Source: Apostichopus japonicus
Lineage: Eukaryota > Echinodermata > Holothuroidea > Aspidochirotida > Stichopodidae
Reading direction: 5' to 3'
NCBI RefSeq assembly: GCF_037975245.1
Contig: NC_092569.1
Span: forward strand, 9,905,001 to 9,969,000
DNA length: 64,000 nt
Positions 51,781-64,000 of the stretch are shown here, piece after piece. Position 1 is the first letter of the stretch, and each line of letters starts with the position of its first letter. Below the pieces are notes generated by a model. That model made no database searches and had not been told where the DNA came from. It saw only the letters and a program-made list of their open reading frames with translations. Position numbers and translations under genes: made by a program.

Positions 51781-52343
51781 CGGATGCAATTTACAAGATC
51801 CTCTTAAAGTGATATATTGTCAACTTTAATATCGATGTCGACCATATATTGATGTCGACCATAATGTAAAACATGTTTGAAGGGTTATGCTCTCGGTGGG
51901 GGTGGGGGTAACACCATTCATAGAAACAAAAAGAAAAACTCTGCTAGAAGTTGTTATATCTTTCTATGTATACTGCTCCTGTTGGCAAAAGACCAAAATC
52001 ATTCCGTAAGAGAATGTATAAACTAATTACAAAAATGACCTAAATGATGGTTTTTGACGGAATTTTAGTGCTGATATGCCATAGTTTAACAAGAACAAAA
52101 CACAAGATTCTTTTGAGCAAAAGCTGGTAATGTTTCCATAGCCCTTCCTGATTTTAACAATATTTACTGAACATTGTCTACCCAGGCCCAAATATAAGTT
52201 TAAACTCATTGAGTCATCAATTCCAATAACTTGAACCAACTGTTATAAAGTGATATCATGAATGTTATTGCATTAATGTTGTGCTTGCACCTGTTATTAA
52301 TTGGAAATGTATCATGACATCTGGTATTTGTTTGTCATTTCAG

Positions 52344-62908
<10,565 letters not shown>

Positions 62909-64000
62909 GTAAGAGCCATTAGTTACACTAACATCACCAGTAACCAGATCCTGTGTTTGCCAGAAGTGATTTATTTATCGCTAGTCCGTCATAAAAGCAG
63001 ATTATCCCGCACTCTAACAAGCTGCTGTTAAATATTCGCTTCTTCTTATATCTTGACAGGATCTTGTTAAAACATGAGATGAAATTTTCATAAAACCATT
63101 GTAAATATGTCACATTTCAGACATAGATGAAATTTAAAGTTGTGAAGAACAAAATTGTACGGGATAATGGTGCCCATAAAACGGGCAGATCGTAGCGTTT
63201 TTCAGGAAGTCTTTATCTTATTACTCAACTGGCTTATTCCTCTGCATGCATGGTAGGTACTTTATTCAATGCTGTCTCTTGTCATGGAGATTGCCTGCCT
63301 GCAGATGTTCGTAGTTTACACAGCAGCATATAAACCGTAGTGTATTGGTTTCATTACTATTTCATATCAATGAAATTCAGACTTAGTGCAGATTCTCCTT
63401 TTAACACAGAATGATCTCAAACCTCTCAGTAAATCTAGAGTCAGCGCTACTTTCCATATATAGGATAGATGCAATTATTTCGTTATTGATTGCATTAGAA
63501 AAGTTGTCCCTACATGTATCAGGGTGGGACATAAACTGATTCAACGCTGAATCACATCAGAGTCTATTTTTATCTGTTTCCTGTTTGTTTTGGTCGGTGG
63601 GAGGGGGGGGGGAGGGTTTCTAGTTGTCAAAAGTAGAAGACCTCATGAAATAATGCATGGCATCTTGTTTCTACCAATATATCAGTTTGACCTTCAGAAT
63701 TAGGATGGATTGTGGTTCGATCAGGAGCCAATTCATAGGCAATTGACCGAAAATCGCCAACAGGTAGTATTGATTACATAACAGATGGTCATTGTGTAAA
63801 AGTTAGATTACCTGATGGTTTGACTTCAAAGATGGATCAGTAATGGGTTGAAAGTGATGGCCATTCCCAGTTGCATATTTTGAAGGAATGATTGTTGAGA
63901 AATGCAAAGTTGTAAATATTTTCTTTTTCAATTTCTTGCCTGGTAATGCCTTCAAACAGTGACTGGAGATTGTGATTACTGTCATGTCAACCAGCAATCA
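62909..64000. other. mib1: mib1 intron, continuing beyond the window
   Basis: Begins at the GTAAGA donor of the RING 2 exon. No sequence here encodes the remaining RING 2 ligands. A poly-G run lies at 63604. Confidence 0.75.

Larger units (their letters stand above)
1..52343 (+). other. mib1: inferred mib1 intron (at least 52.3 kb)
   Basis: I found no mib1 exon upstream of 52344. I looked for the earlier ankyrin, ZZZ and MIB/HERC2 signatures and none is visible. The first exon begins with a split codon, so an exon must precede it; by inference it lies before base 1. The interval carries an antisense mir-1 hairpin, as the MIB1 intron does in vertebrates, which supports reading it as one intron. 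A small unrelated gene inside it cannot be excluded. Confidence 0.75.

Overview
The window reads as a non-coding-rich stretch of a large animal nuclear genome. It has long introns with GT/AG boundaries, many microsatellites and homopolymer runs, and numerous short inverted-repeat DNA transposons. The only protein gene I can identify with confidence is mind bomb 1 (mib1), the E3 ubiquitin ligase of Notch signalling, on the + strand. Six consecutive exons lie between 52344 and 62908. They encode the end of the ankyrin-repeat array, the linker, the first RING finger and the start of the second. Both ends of the gene lie outside the window. The protein matches my memory of vertebrate Mib1 very closely. 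Together with the repeat types, this suggests an invertebrate deuterostome (an echinoderm or a relative), but the species assignment is a guess.

The main non-coding find is a microRNA-1 hairpin at 21221-21300, on the minus strand. Its mature 3p arm agrees with animal miR-1 over the first 20 bases. In vertebrates mir-1-2 (with mir-133a-1) sits antisense inside an intron of MIB1. No mib1 exon is visible between base 1 and 52343, so this window appears to show the same arrangement: a mib1 intron of at least 52 kb carrying antisense mir-1. I could not find miR-133 in the window. A CpG-richer block at 21870-22345 lies just upstream of mir-1 on its own strand and is a candidate promoter or enhancer.

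The rest of the large intron is repeat-derived. By region: 0.75-0.85 kb, a 26-bp tandem repeat; 3.24-3.55 kb, a possible tRNA-derived SINE; 4.2 and 8.4 kb, two copies of one inverted-repeat element; 6.4-7.2 kb, an 80-bp satellite with alternating subtypes; 9.9-10.2 kb, a short hAT-type element with an 8-bp target duplication; 12.1-12.5 kb and 15.9-16.1 kb, minisatellites; 16.2-17.9 kb, a TTAA-flanked element carrying a broken THAP-domain gene (Kolobok-like); 34.5 kb, a perfect 46-bp hairpin; 34.8-35.0 and 37.3-37.9 kb, tandem repeats; 39.1-39.6 kb, an inverted-repeat element with an internally amplified core; 40.8-41.6 kb, a decayed LINE reverse transcriptase on the minus strand; 42.9-43.2 kb, a hAT-like element; 43.3-44.4 kb, one hAT-type element nested inside another, both with intact 8-bp target duplications; 47.7-48.1 kb, a tandem repeat.

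The mib1 introns downstream hold a ~100-bp satellite (53.6-54.3 kb), an inverted second copy of the 42.9-kb element (54.4-54.8 kb), a short relative of the 39-kb element (57.7 kb) and a ~990-bp foldback element flanked by TTAA (60.7-61.7 kb). Long stretches without a listed feature show AT-rich, frame-interrupted intronic sequence with only chance ORFs.
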